A stretch of DNA of 64,000 bases from contig BTUI01000011.1 in assembly GCA_045863195.1 (NCBI GenBank), positions 53,038 to 117,037 of the forward strand, in the 5' to 3' direction. The notes beneath the pieces are model-generated. The model saw nothing but the letters and a program-made list of their open reading frames with translations, ran no database searches and was not told where the DNA came from. Position 1 is the stretch's first letter, and each line of letters begins with the position of its first letter. The position numbers were made by a program, and so were the translations under genes. Below are positions 43,419 to 51,595 of this stretch, piece by piece. This DNA comes from W-Chloroflexi-9 sp045863195 (lineage in GTDB: Bacteria; Chloroflexota; Dehalococcoidia; UBA2979).

Positions 43419-43437
43419 GGCGGGGCATCGCCCCGCC
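43419..43437. promoter_or_regulatory. Hairpin in the nuoI-nuoG gap
   Basis: GGCGGGGC-GAT-GCCCCGCC on the transcribed strand, a perfect 8-base stem. It lies upstream of the nuoG start and its loop overlaps an alternative ATG. It may protect, process or attenuate the mRNA. Confidence 0.45.
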
Positions 43438-43475
43438 GCCTCACACCCGAGGGGTGCGAGGGTGTCTGCTCGTCG

Positions 43476-44030
43476 CTACTCGCGGACGTGCCGTCCCGGC
43501 AGCCGCTGCGGCCCGAACGGGCCGCCCACACCCGCAACGTCCACCCGGGAGCGGGCGGTCGGCATTGCGGTGATCAGCGGGATCGCGTCCTGCGTCTGGC
43601 CGTTCGGGTAGCGCCCGCCGGTCTCCGACAGGTAGGTCTGCGCCTCGCGCGTCAGCGCGTCGCGGTCCCGGTACATGGATTCGAAGACGTACACGGCGTC
43701 GTTGTAGCGGCCGCCGGCCTGGATCGCCTGGTACGGGCACGCCTCCGTGCAGAGGCCGCAGTACATGCAGATCCGGAAGTCGATCTCGTAGCGGTCGATG
43801 TTGAGCGTGCCGTCCGGGCGGGGGGAGGTCTGGACGAGGATGCAGCCGTCCGGGCAGGCCTGGGCGCAGGTGGAGCAGCCGGTGCAGCGCTCCTCGAACC
43901 ACAACAGGTTCGTCCGAGCGCGCACGGGAACCTCGCGCTGCTGCTCGGGGTAGTTCACGGTGATCGCGGGGCGGAAGACGTGCTTCAGCGTGACCAGCAT
44001 GCCACGGGCAACGCCCAGTCCGTAGGCCAC
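43476..44030 (-). CDS. nuoI: NADH-quinone oxidoreductase subunit I
   Basis: A 184-aa peripheral subunit with two [4Fe-4S] clusters: CTGCSTCAQACP and CMYCGLCTEACP. It passes electrons towards quinone in complex I. The N terminus VAYGLGVARGMLVTLKHVFRP matches the usual NuoI start, which supports the GTG at 44030. Downstream is nuoG. The C-terminal 40 residues (from TAMPTARS) are not conserved and end in Pro/Gly/Arg. Confidence 0.9.
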   Translation of the reverse strand: MAYGLGVARGMLVTLKHVFRPAITVNYPEQQREVPVRARTNLLWFEERCTGCSTCAQACPDGCILVQTSPRPDGTLNIDRYEIDFRICMYCGLCTEACPYQAIQAGGRYNDAVYVFESMYRDRDALTREAQTYLSETGGRYPNGQTQDAIPLITAMPTARSRVDVAGVGGPFGPQRLPGRHVRE

Positions 44031-44188
44031 AACGCCTCGCTTTCCGTCACCGTCAGCCTGCGCCCGGCAGCATAGCCCACGATGCCCCGGAGAGATACCC
44101 GAGGCGGCGCCCGGCCGACGCTCGTGCACAGTATCACAAGCGTTCGCTTCGGAAAGGGCCGCCCGCTAGCCGAACGCGGCCTGCGCCG

Positions 44189-44851
44189 TCACCCGGGGAC
44201 GGTCGCGAAGCCCTCTCGCACCTCGTTCCCGCGGAGGTACGCGATTCGCACCGGCTCGCCCGCACGCAGCAGCCGCTGAACCAACCACAGGTCGCTGAGA
44301 GTGAACACAGCCGCGTCCTCCACCCTCAGGAGCAGGTCGCCCGGCTCCATGCCGGCCTCCCGCGCGAGCCCGTCGTGGACGGCGCCGATCTCCACGCCTC
44401 CCGCCGTCTCGATCAGGTCTGCGCCGATCCGCCCGAGCCGCCGGAATCCGTCCCCGCCGATGTGGCGCACGGGCGGGATCCCGCGCTCAAGATGCACAGC
44501 GAAGTCGTACATCGACTCAACCCAGCCCTGGAACCGACCGCCGTGCCGGTTCCGCAGGGTGCCGGTGGCGGTTGAAGTGGCCCGGGTCAGCGTGAGTCGC
44601 GCGCCGGCGCCGGCGTCCGCGACCGTGACCGACATCGTCGCCAGGTCGTCGCCCTCGGTCTCCGTCCAGGTCAGGTGGCGCTCGTCGCCCGTGTCCCGTC
44701 GTTGGACCTCCGTCACCACGATCGCGCCGCGCCCGTAGTACGGGTCACCGGTGAAAACGTGGTTCCACGGGGTGGATGTGCTGCGGTCGATGAAGGCCGT
44801 CCACACGCGGTCAATCGGAATCGCGAACTGCCAGGTGCGTGACCACTCCAT
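44189..44851 (-). CDS. SRPBCC domain fused to a PDZ domain
   Basis: A 220-aa protein. Residues 1-130 form an SRPBCC/AHSA1-like ligand-binding fold (SRTWQFAIPIDRVWTAFID at the start). Residues 140-220 have PDZ features: VEIGAVHDGLAREAGMEPGDLLLRV and a final RIAYLRGNEVRE. The combination is uncommon. Neither a protease nor a transmembrane segment is present, so it is probably an intracellular adaptor or ligand sensor. GAAGGGGCC is upstream; two ATG codons are adjacent and I took the second. Confidence 0.75.
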   Translation of the reverse strand: MEWSRTWQFAIPIDRVWTAFIDRSTSTPWNHVFTGDPYYGRGAIVVTEVQRRDTGDERHLTWTETEGDDLATMSVTVADAGAGARLTLTRATSTATGTLRNRHGGRFQGWVESMYDFAVHLERGIPPVRHIGGDGFRRLGRIGADLIETAGGVEIGAVHDGLAREAGMEPGDLLLRVEDAAVFTLSDLWLVQRLLRAGEPVRIAYLRGNEVREGFATVPG

Positions 44852-44923
44852 CACGCGGCCCCTTCCTCCCGTTGTGTCGGGATGTCTCAGCCCTCCCTCA
44901 TCACGCGGCCCGGTGGCCGCGCC

Positions 44924-45532
44924 TTACCCGTACGCGGCCCGCGCCGCCTCGTACGCCTCCGGCGTGTCGAGGTCGATCGCGACCGTCGGCTCGCCCTCGA
45001 TGCGGACGCGGCGCACCGCGCGACCGGCGAGGACGCCCCGCAGCCCCTCGCTCGCTTCGGTGGCGGCGGCGAGCGCGGGGAGCAGCGCCCCGCGCAGCGC
45101 GACGGGGTGTCCGCCGTGCTCGGCCCCGGCGGCATCGAGGTACACCGGCTGCACGGCGTCTGCCTCGATGGCACGCGCCTCCTCGATCAGCCGCGCCACC
45201 AGCGAGGCCGGCGCGGGCTGGTCCACGTTCTGGACGACCACCAGGTCGGGCGCGGGGCCGCCGAGGAGCGCCCGTGCGCCCGCCCCGAGCGAGGTCGCGC
45301 GGCCCTGCGCCCAGCGCGCGTTGAACACCAGCGTCGCCGGCTCGTCGCGCAGCGCGCGCCGGACCGCCTCGGCGTGCCCGCCGAGCACGACGACGACCGG
45401 GTCGACGCCCGCGGCGCGCAGTTCGTGCACTGACCACGCGGCGAGGGTCGTGCCACGCCAGGTGAGGAGTGCCTTCGGCGACCCCATCCGGGAGGACGCC
45501 CCGGCCGCGAGCAGGATCGCCGCGGCGGTCAT
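44924..45532 (-). CDS. MobA/MocA-like nucleotidyltransferase
   Basis: A 202-aa enzyme with the nucleotide-binding start LAAGASSRMGSPKALL and a later VVVQNVDQPA motif that holds metal. MocA adds CMP and MobA adds GMP to molybdopterin; other relatives act on sugars. The single-domain form suits either cofactor synthesis or an unrelated substrate. It overlaps the IscU-like gene by four bases. Confidence 0.85.
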   Translation of the reverse strand: MTAAAILLAAGASSRMGSPKALLTWRGTTLAAWSVHELRAAGVDPVVVVLGGHAEAVRRALRDEPATLVFNARWAQGRATSLGAGARALLGGPAPDLVVVQNVDQPAPASLVARLIEEARAIEADAVQPVYLDAAGAEHGGHPVALRGALLPALAAATEASEGLRGVLAGRAVRRVRIEGEPTVAIDLDTPEAYEAARAAYG

Positions 45533-45930
45533 GCGGATGCGGCGGTACGTGCCCGCCAGCCCTCGATCGCCTGGTGGACGGCGGCAGCGGCCAGCACGGA
45601 GCAGTGCACCTTCGCCTTCGGCAGTCCACCGACGGCGGCGGCGTAGTCATCGCGCGTCAGCGCCTCGGCGCTCGCGAGGTCGCGCCCGGCGAGGAGTTCG
45701 GTGGCGGCGGAGGAGGTCGCGATCGAGGCCGGACAGCCGGAGGAGAGGAAGGAGGCGCGCGCGATGCGCCCGCCCTCGATCTTCAGGAACAGCCGCAGGG
45801 AGTCGCCGCACACGGGGTTCGTCACGAACGCCTCGGCGTCCGCGTCCGCCATCGCCCCCGCGTTGCGCGGCGACTGGAAGTGGTCGATGAGGACGGCGCT
45901 GTAGACCTCGGGCGAAAGCGATTCAGCCAT
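45529..45930 (-). CDS. IscU/NifU-type Fe-S cluster scaffold
   Basis: A 133-aa protein. The three cluster cysteines are in NPVCGD, SSGCPASIA and KVHCSVLA, and the aspartate next to the first is present. It holds a nascent [2Fe-2S] cluster made with sulfur from cysteine desulfurase. GAGAAT ends six bases before the ATG, so it may be leaderless. It overlaps the MocA-like gene. Confidence 0.92.
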   Translation of the reverse strand: MAESLSPEVYSAVLIDHFQSPRNAGAMADADAEAFVTNPVCGDSLRLFLKIEGGRIARASFLSSGCPASIATSSAATELLAGRDLASAEALTRDDYAAAVGGLPKAKVHCSVLAAAAVHQAIEGWRARTAASA

Positions 45931-45968
45931 GCGCTCATTCTCGCACCGCGCGCGAGCGCGGTGCGGCG

Positions 45969-47180
45969 CTAGTTCCGGCGTCCGCCGGCGAAGGCGACCT
46001 CGAGGGGTTGGAGGCAGCGCAGGCCCTCGAGGGGGGCGTCCTTCGCCATCGCCAGCACCTTGATGCGGCCGAGGCCGGTGGGGTCGATCAACGTCTCCGC
46101 GGCGCGACGCTCGGCGGCGTAGCGCTGGACATCCTCGTGCGAGCGGGCCGAGGCGATCTGGACGGCCTCCGCCAGGCCGAGCACGGTCAGCGCCTGCGCC
46201 TGGCTCGTGAGCTGGGCGGCCTCCCAGCCCTCGGCGGCCGCGGCGAGCGAGGTGAAGTCGACGTGGTAGGTGAGGTCGGTCAGGCCGGGCTCGGCGAGCG
46301 GATCGGGCTGCGGGCTGTGGCCTCGGAACGCCATCAGCGTCCCCTGCTTCCGCCACGAGGCGTACAACTCCGACGCCGGATAGCCGTAGTCGATCGTCAG
46401 GACATAACCACGCTCGAAGCGTGCCGCGAGGCGTCGCATCACCTCCGGCCCGGCGAGGCTCACCTCGGCGCGCGCGTCCTCGCCCGGCAGCAGCCCGAGG
46501 CGGTCGAACGCGGCGCGGATCGCGGGCGTGCTCGGCTCGCCGGTCGTCATCGCGAGCCCACCGTCCTCGGCGGCCACGTAGCACTCGAGGAGATCGTCGC
46601 CGCGCCGCTCCACGAGGTGGGCGGGGAGCGCGTCGAAGAACTCGTTGGAGATGAGCACGCCGGTCACCGGATCCGTGCCGCGCAGCCAGTCCTCGGTCAG
46701 CGCGTGTTCCGCCTCGAACCCGCGGGCGGCGAGGGCGGCGCGCTGGTCGGCGATGCGGTTCGGGTGGCCGTCCAGCACCACCGGGCGCACGGCGGCGAAG
46801 CACTCCGGTGCGCGTGCACGCAGCCACGTGAGCATCGCCGCCATGAAGACGCCGGAGCCGGCGCCCGGCTCCACGAGGTGGAACGGGGCGGGCCGCCCGA
46901 GGCGGTCCCAGCACTCCAGCACCTGGCGCGCCCAGAGGTAGCCGAAGATCGGGTGCACCTCCGGGGAGGTCTCGAAGTCGCCCTCGCGGCCCCAGCGCAG
47001 GCCGGGGCGGCTGTAGTAGCCGTGATCCGGGTGGCCCAGCGCCAGCGCCATGAACTCCGCGAACGTGATGCGGCTGCCCGCCTCCTCGATCCGTCGCAGG
47101 ATCACCGGCAGGAGCGGCGCGCTGGAGGCGGCGAGCGCGAAGTCGTCCGCGAGCAGGAAATCATCGAGCGGTGCGGCCAT
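45969..47180 (-). CDS. SAM-dependent methyltransferase, MidA/NDUFAF7 family
   Basis: A 403-aa class I methyltransferase. The SAM-binding motif is VEPGAGSGVFMAAM; ISNEFFDALP and YGYPASELYASWR are family hallmarks. The human relative NDUFAF7 methylates an arginine of a complex I subunit, and a role in complex I assembly is likely but unproven in bacteria. The nuoG/nuoI genes are 2 kb away. TACGAT lies six bases before the ATG. Confidence 0.92.
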   Translation of the reverse strand: MAAPLDDFLLADDFALAASSAPLLPVILRRIEEAGSRITFAEFMALALGHPDHGYYSRPGLRWGREGDFETSPEVHPIFGYLWARQVLECWDRLGRPAPFHLVEPGAGSGVFMAAMLTWLRARAPECFAAVRPVVLDGHPNRIADQRAALAARGFEAEHALTEDWLRGTDPVTGVLISNEFFDALPAHLVERRGDDLLECYVAAEDGGLAMTTGEPSTPAIRAAFDRLGLLPGEDARAEVSLAGPEVMRRLAARFERGYVLTIDYGYPASELYASWRKQGTLMAFRGHSPQPDPLAEPGLTDLTYHVDFTSLAAAAEGWEAAQLTSQAQALTVLGLAEAVQIASARSHEDVQRYAAERRAAETLIDPTGLGRIKVLAMAKDAPLEGLRCLQPLEVAFAGGRRN

Positions 47181-47186
47181 GCCGGG

Positions 47187-47192
47187 ATCGTA
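47187..47192 (-). promoter_or_regulatory. Predicted leaderless -10 element (MidA-like gene)
   Basis: TACGAT on the minus strand with six bases (CCCGGC) to the ATG. Confidence 0.5.
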
Positions 47193-47206
47193 CCCGCGCG
47201 GCGGGG

Positions 47207-47851
47207 CTAGAGCGCGTTCAGGACGGTGACGTGATTGCTCGTGATCGCGTCCACGCCCCAGCGCGACAGCTCCTGCGCGCGGTCGACCTCGTCCACGGTC
47301 CATGCGCCCACGTACCCCGCGCGGCGGCGGAGCGCCTCCACGGCGTCGGGGCTGCCGAGGAGCGTGTGCCGCACGACGACCGGCGTCTCGCGGAGCATGC
47401 CGGCGTCTCGTGCGGCGAGGTAGTCGCGCAGCTGGCGCTCGGAGCGCACGGAGTAGCCGACCCACAGGCCGGGGAGCCACTCGCGGGCGCGGTCCGCGAC
47501 CGTCCAGTCCTCGCAGGTGAGCATGAGGTGGCTGACGTCCGCGAGCGGCGCGATCGCGCGCACCAGTTCCGGCGCGGGGTCGCCGAACCACGAGCGCAGG
47601 TCGATCACGAACCGCGCGCGGCCCTCCACGGCCTCGAGGATCGCCTCGAGCGGGACGGGGTGGCGACGGATGCGCGGCCCGCGGTTGCCGATGACGAACG
47701 GGAGCGGGCCGAATGGGCGCTCGTGGTGCGCGAACAGGTGGTCGCCGTGCACCCATACGTCCGCCTCGATCGCGTCGACGGCGGGGTGGCCCGCCATCTC
47801 CAGGAGATCGGGGACGTTGCCGGCGCGGTGGAGGATGCGCGTGACGGGCAT
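47207..47851 (-). CDS. Glycerophosphodiester phosphodiesterase-like protein
   Basis: A 214-aa member of the GDPD/PI-PLC-like fold. The HRAGNVPD start and IEADVWVHGDHLFAHHE segment supply the His/Glu/Asp metal site; the end ITSNHVTVL is also typical. It probably hydrolyses glycerophosphodiesters. No signal peptide is seen, so it acts in the cytoplasm. The YjbQ gene lies 16 bases upstream. Confidence 0.8.
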   Translation of the reverse strand: MPVTRILHRAGNVPDLLEMAGHPAVDAIEADVWVHGDHLFAHHERPFGPLPFVIGNRGPRIRRHPVPLEAILEAVEGRARFVIDLRSWFGDPAPELVRAIAPLADVSHLMLTCEDWTVADRAREWLPGLWVGYSVRSERQLRDYLAARDAGMLRETPVVVRHTLLGSPDAVEALRRRAGYVGAWTVDEVDRAQELSRWGVDAITSNHVTVLNAL

Positions 47852-47867
47852 GACGCCCCGGGCGGCG

Positions 47868-48383
47868 CTAGCCGCCGAGGCCGAGCGCCTGCACGAAGAC
47901 GGAGCGCGGGCGCGCGTGGTCGAGTTCGACCAGGAACAGGCTCTGCCACTGGCCGATGTAGGCGGCGCCGTTGTGGATCGGCATCGTTTCGCTCGCACCC
48001 AGGAACAGGTGCTGGCAGTGGGCGTGGCCGTTGGCGCACTCCCGCTCCGTCATGTTCACGGTGCGGATCGAGAAGTCGTTGTGCTCGTAGTAGTCGCCGG
48101 CAGGGGCGATGCGGGACAGGATGCGCGCCATGTCGTTGAGCAGCAGCGGCTCGTGCTCGTTCAGCACGATCGCGGCGGTGGTGTGGTTGGACATCACGAC
48201 CACCTGGCCCATGGTCACGCCGGAACGCGCGATGACGTTCTGCACGTCCGCCGTGATGTCGATGAACTCGAGCGCGTGGGAGGTGTGGTACTCCAGCGTC
48301 TCCGCGTACGCCACGAACGAGGACGACGGGGCCGCCGCCGAGTGAAGCGGGCGGACCGACGGGCGAGGGAGGCTGTCGACCAT
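47868..48383 (-). CDS. YjbQ family protein
   Basis: A 171-aa protein of the UPF0047/YjbQ family with TSHALEFIDITADVQ, SNHTTAAIVLNEHEP, NGHAHCQHLFLG and a late LVELDHARPRSV (in parts). Relatives show weak thiamine phosphate synthase activity; the true role is unknown. An ATG at 48419 gives 12 further residues. It precedes the GDPD gene by 16 bases. Confidence 0.9.
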   Translation of the reverse strand: MVDSLPRPSVRPLHSAAAPSSSFVAYAETLEYHTSHALEFIDITADVQNVIARSGVTMGQVVVMSNHTTAAIVLNEHEPLLLNDMARILSRIAPAGDYYEHNDFSIRTVNMTERECANGHAHCQHLFLGASETMPIHNGAAYIGQWQSLFLVELDHARPRSVFVQALGLGG

Positions 48384-48473
48384 GAGGCTGCGGCTCTTTC
48401 GCGGTGGATCGACCGGCATGTCCGAGACTATCAGGGGCGGGAAGGCCGCGCCACACGCCCGCCCCGGCCGGCG

Positions 48474-49334
48474 CTAGCGGCTCTCCGGGGCGCCCTCCGC
48501 ATGGCGGCGGAGCGAGCGGACCGTCTCCGCCACGGTGCGGATGTCTCGGGCGCCGGCCCGGTACTGGACGTACTGCTCCAGGTCGGTGAGCGCGGAGCGC
48601 ACCTCCCCCATCCGCTCGCGGAGCATCCCACGGTCGCGGATCTCGTCCAGGTCCCACGGGAAGAGCGCCAGCAGCAGGTCGATGACCTTCGCCGCGCGCT
48701 CCTCGTCGCCGCGTTGCAGGTAGCCGGCCTTCAGGTTGTGGAGGAGGCGCTGGAGCGTCTGGCGGGGGGTGAGCGCGTCCAGGTAGTGTGGCTTGAACGG
48801 CACGCGCGCGCCGAACAGGTTGCGCACCAGCAACTGGCAGTCCGCCTCGCTCAGCAGCCGGCCACCGTGGAAGACATCGAGGTAGATCGGCTCGCCCTCC
48901 GGGGTGCGGTAGCGGCAGAGGACGTGGCCCGGGAGGCCGACCGGCTGCACGTCCAGTCCGGCGCGCTGGCACACCTCCGCGAACACGATCGCCAGCGAGA
49001 CGGGGATGCCCTTCCGCTCCGCCAGCACCCAGTGCAGGTACAGGTTGCGCGGGTCGTCGTAATGCTCCACGTTGCCGCGGAAGCCGAGTTCGCGGAAGAA
49101 CAACTGCGTCATCGCCTGGACGGCCCGCCGAGGGTGCTCGCGCGCGTCGTTGCGGGCGAGTTGCTGCGCCAGCGTCTCTGCCATGTCCTGGATGCGCCGC
49201 TCGCACGCGTCGATATCCAGATCCGGGTACTCGGACCGGGCGATGAGCAGGGCGGCGCGGGCGAGGGGGAGGTCGTCTGCGGGGCCAGTGACGGTGGCCC
49301 GGAACTGCTGGAGGGTGACCTCGAACGCGGTCAC
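48474..49334 (-). CDS. SirB1-type transglutaminase-like/TPR protein
   Basis: A 286-aa protein. The transglutaminase-like core includes YLHWVLAERKGIPVSLAIVF, GLPGHVLCRY and YLDVFHGGRLLSE; the C-terminal third has tetratricopeptide-like helices. Relatives are called SirB1. Enzyme activity is uncertain. The GTG start overlaps the plsY stop by four bases (GTGA). Confidence 0.85.
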   Translation of the reverse strand: MTAFEVTLQQFRATVTGPADDLPLARAALLIARSEYPDLDIDACERRIQDMAETLAQQLARNDAREHPRRAVQAMTQLFFRELGFRGNVEHYDDPRNLYLHWVLAERKGIPVSLAIVFAEVCQRAGLDVQPVGLPGHVLCRYRTPEGEPIYLDVFHGGRLLSEADCQLLVRNLFGARVPFKPHYLDALTPRQTLQRLLHNLKAGYLQRGDEERAAKVIDLLLALFPWDLDEIRDRGMLRERMGEVRSALTDLEQYVQYRAGARDIRTVAETVRSLRRHAEGAPESR

Positions 49335-49924
49335 CGGGGCGGCCTCGTCCGGGCGGGCGTGAAGCCCTCGAAGCGCACGATCTTGAGCGCGACGACGAGC
49401 AGCAGCGCGATGATGCCGAAGACGATGAGCGGGCGGTAGTCCTGGTAGAAGGCGAGAACGGGGACGAGCGTCAGGCCAACGAGGCCGGCGATGCGCTTGG
49501 ACCGCACGACCGCGACGATCACCGCCGCGACGGCGACCGCCGGCAGGGTGGCGGCGGGGACGAGCGCGATCAGCGCGCCGACCGTGGCCGCGGTGCCGTT
49601 GCCGCCATCGAACCGCAGGAAGATCGAGTAGTCGTGCCCGAGGACGGCAGCGAAGGCCGCAGCGATGGCGACGCCGTCGCCCAGGCCCATCCAGTAGGCG
49701 AACGTGACCGCTGCCATCCCCTTGCCGACATCGCCGAGGGCGACGATCAGCGCGGGCTTCAGCCCCACGTTGTCCCAGACGTTCATCATCCCGGGGTTGC
49801 CGTTGCCGATGGAGCGGATGTCCCGGCCCGTCACCAGGTACACGACGAGGTACGAGGTGGGGATGGCGCCCAGCAGATACGCGATCGCCAGGGCCGTCAC
49901 GATTTCCACTCGGGCCGCCTCCAT
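49331..49924 (-). CDS. plsY: PlsY-type glycerol-3-phosphate acyltransferase, divergent
   Basis: A 197-aa membrane protein with five or six segments. It has SIGNGNPGMMNV and DVGKG in place of the usual GNIGATN and DxxKG motifs, and FDGGNGTAATVG where most members have GGKGVAT (N109 for Lys). PlsY uses acyl-phosphate to start phospholipid synthesis. The layout is kept while key positions differ, so activity is plausible but not certain. It is coupled to sirB1. A TATCAT hexamer lies 12 bases before the ATG. Confidence 0.75.
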   Translation of the reverse strand: MEAARVEIVTALAIAYLLGAIPTSYLVVYLVTGRDIRSIGNGNPGMMNVWDNVGLKPALIVALGDVGKGMAAVTFAYWMGLGDGVAIAAAFAAVLGHDYSIFLRFDGGNGTAATVGALIALVPAATLPAVAVAAVIVAVVRSKRIAGLVGLTLVPVLAFYQDYRPLIVFGIIALLLVVALKIVRFEGFTPARTRPPR

Positions 49925-49936
49925 TCCGGGAGTTCG

Positions 49937-49942
49937 ATGATA
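49937..49942 (-). promoter_or_regulatory. Predicted -10 element close to plsY start
   Basis: TATCAT on the minus strand, 12 bases from the ATG, predicting a very short leader. Confidence 0.4.
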
Positions 49943-49982
49943 GCACCGGCCCTCGGACGTGCTGCCCGGCGACTGACGCGGC

Positions 49983-50501
49983 TTACTGGACGGTGATCGT
50001 CCCGGTCATGCTCGGGTGGAGCCGGCAGGCGTACGCGAACGTGCCGGCCGCCGTAAACGTGTGCCGGAACGGCGTCCCCGTGAGGTTGCCGGAGTCGAAC
50101 AGCCCATCGGCGGAGGTCGCCGTGTGGGGTGTCGGCGCGTCGCCGTTCGTCCACTCCACGGTCGTCCCCACGACGACGCTGATCGAGGGCAGCGTGAAGT
50201 TCGCGATCGTCGCGCTGACCACGGCCGCCGGCGCGGCGGGAGCCGCGTTCCCGCCGGACGGCGCGGCGGCCGAGGTCGGGGAGGCGGCCGCACTCGTCGC
50301 GGCTGGCGTGGAGGACTGAAGGTCGTACGGGTCCGCCGGTGGGGTCGCGGCGCTCGTGCCGGTGGAGGTGGCGACAGTCGCGGTGGCCTCGGTGGGCGCA
50401 GCGGTCGAGGTGGAAGCGGCGGGGGCGGCGTCCTCCGAGCAGGCGATGGCGAACGCGGCGGCGACCGCTGTCAGGACAAGGGCGAGGCGCTGGGCGCGCA
50501 T
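49983..50501 (-). CDS. Cupredoxin-like (type 1 copper) lipoprotein
   Basis: A 172-aa exported protein. The signal peptide ends in IACSE (lipobox-like). A Thr/Ala/Pro spacer of about 65 residues follows. The C-terminal 85 residues form a plastocyanin/azurin fold with His in TPHTAT, then YACRLHPSM, which gives the second His, Cys and Met ligands. It probably carries single electrons outside the cell. A CATACT sequence lies about 75 bases upstream. Confidence 0.88.
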   Translation of the reverse strand: MRAQRLALVLTAVAAAFAIACSEDAAPAASTSTAAPTEATATVATSTGTSAATPPADPYDLQSSTPAATSAAASPTSAAAPSGGNAAPAAPAAVVSATIANFTLPSISVVVGTTVEWTNGDAPTPHTATSADGLFDSGNLTGTPFRHTFTAAGTFAYACRLHPSMTGTITVQ

Positions 50502-50613
50502 GGGGCGAACCTTCCACCCGGCCACGCGGCCGGGGGCACAGGTGGGTGGGGCCGTCAGTATGACATGAGTAATACGAGGCGCACGGCTGGCCGGATGCCC
50601 GGTAGCGAGGCGG

Positions 50614-51018
50614 TCAGGCGTCCGGGATCGGTTGCCGTCCGGAGAACCCGGTGCTGCGCGGGTGCCACCAGCGGATCTCGTCCTCGCCGGCCTTCCAGCA
50701 CCAGTACGCCTCCACGCCGTCGATCGTCGTCGGGAAGTCGATGAGCCCGTCGTCGATCCCCTTCACCTCCGCGCCGGAGGCCAGGATCGCGCGCAGCAAT
50801 GCCTGTGCCTCCTCGCCGAGCGTGCGCTGCGAGGCGCGGAGCGCGCGCATCTCCCGCTCCCGGACGACACCGTTGTTGAGGTGGATGCGGCCGATGTAGT
50901 TGAGTTCCGACTTCACCGCGCGGAGGCGTCGCTGCGTCGCCTGCAGCGCCACGACCCGGTCCCGGATCGTCGCGAGGGTGGCGCGGGCCTCCTCGAGCGT
51001 GAACTCTCGGCCGGGCAT
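50614..51018 (-). CDS. DUF2203 family protein
   Basis: A 134-aa protein of the DUF2203 family: FTLEEARATLATIRD at the start, a coiled region, then IDFPTTIDGVEAYWCWKAGEDEIRWWH (split here) near the end. The family has no established function. The upstream membrane protein stop is nine bases away, so they are co-transcribed. Confidence 0.85.
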   Translation of the reverse strand: MPGREFTLEEARATLATIRDRVVALQATQRRLRAVKSELNYIGRIHLNNGVVREREMRALRASQRTLGEEAQALLRAILASGAEVKGIDDGLIDFPTTIDGVEAYWCWKAGEDEIRWWHPRSTGFSGRQPIPDA

Positions 51019-51027
51019 CGCGGCGGG

Positions 51028-51516
51028 CTAGCGGTCGAAGGCGGCGAAGCCGCCGGGCTGGCCGGAGGCCGTGTCCGGGGCGGTGCCGTCCCAGCGCGGT
51101 GCGGCGTCCGGCGGCGTCTCGGGGCCCTCCGGCTCCCACGCGGGCGGCTCCCACGGAGCCTCCGGCTCACGCGGTTCCTCCGGGGCCAGACCGGCCACGC
51201 CCATCGCGGCGCGCTCGACCATCTCGCGTAGCCGCGACAGGTCGCCGCCGACGGCGGCCACGGCGACGTTCACGGCGAAGGCGGCGAGCCAGGAGGGGAT
51301 GTGCAGCCATGACCACGGCACGTCTCGCACGCGCATCGCGGCGACCAGGCCGGGGACCAGGTCCTGGATACGCACGGTGACCCGGCGGAGGTCGACGGTC
51401 TCCGGCGGCTCGCCCGCCTCGACCCGCTGGCGCACCTCCAGCGCCACGCGCCCGAGCACTGCGCCGAGGGCGGCCGCGATGAGGATGAGGAGCATGGAGC
51501 GGAGGCGTCGCATCAT
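51028..51516 (-). CDS. Membrane-anchored protein of unknown function (162 aa)
   Basis: One N-terminal membrane segment (residues 6-22), an amphipathic helical middle with a second hydrophobic stretch near residues 72-92, and a Pro/Glu-rich tail. No family is recognised. TACCGT lies seven bases before the ATG. It precedes the DUF2203 gene by nine bases. Confidence 0.55.
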   Translation of the reverse strand: MMRRLRSMLLILIAAALGAVLGRVALEVRQRVEAGEPPETVDLRRVTVRIQDLVPGLVAAMRVRDVPWSWLHIPSWLAAFAVNVAVAAVGGDLSRLREMVERAAMGVAGLAPEEPREPEAPWEPPAWEPEGPETPPDAAPRWDGTAPDTASGQPGGFAAFDR

Positions 51517-51523
51517 GCGTTCG

Positions 51524-51529
51524 ACGGTA
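51524..51529 (-). promoter_or_regulatory. Predicted leaderless -10 element (51028-51516 gene)
   Basis: TACCGT on the minus strand with seven bases (CGAACGC) to the ATG. Confidence 0.45.
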
Positions 51530-51595
51530 CGTGCGCGCGTGAGAGGGGGTCAACCGCCAGCGGGGGACGGGCCGTAGACTGGCGTTCTTGCGAAC

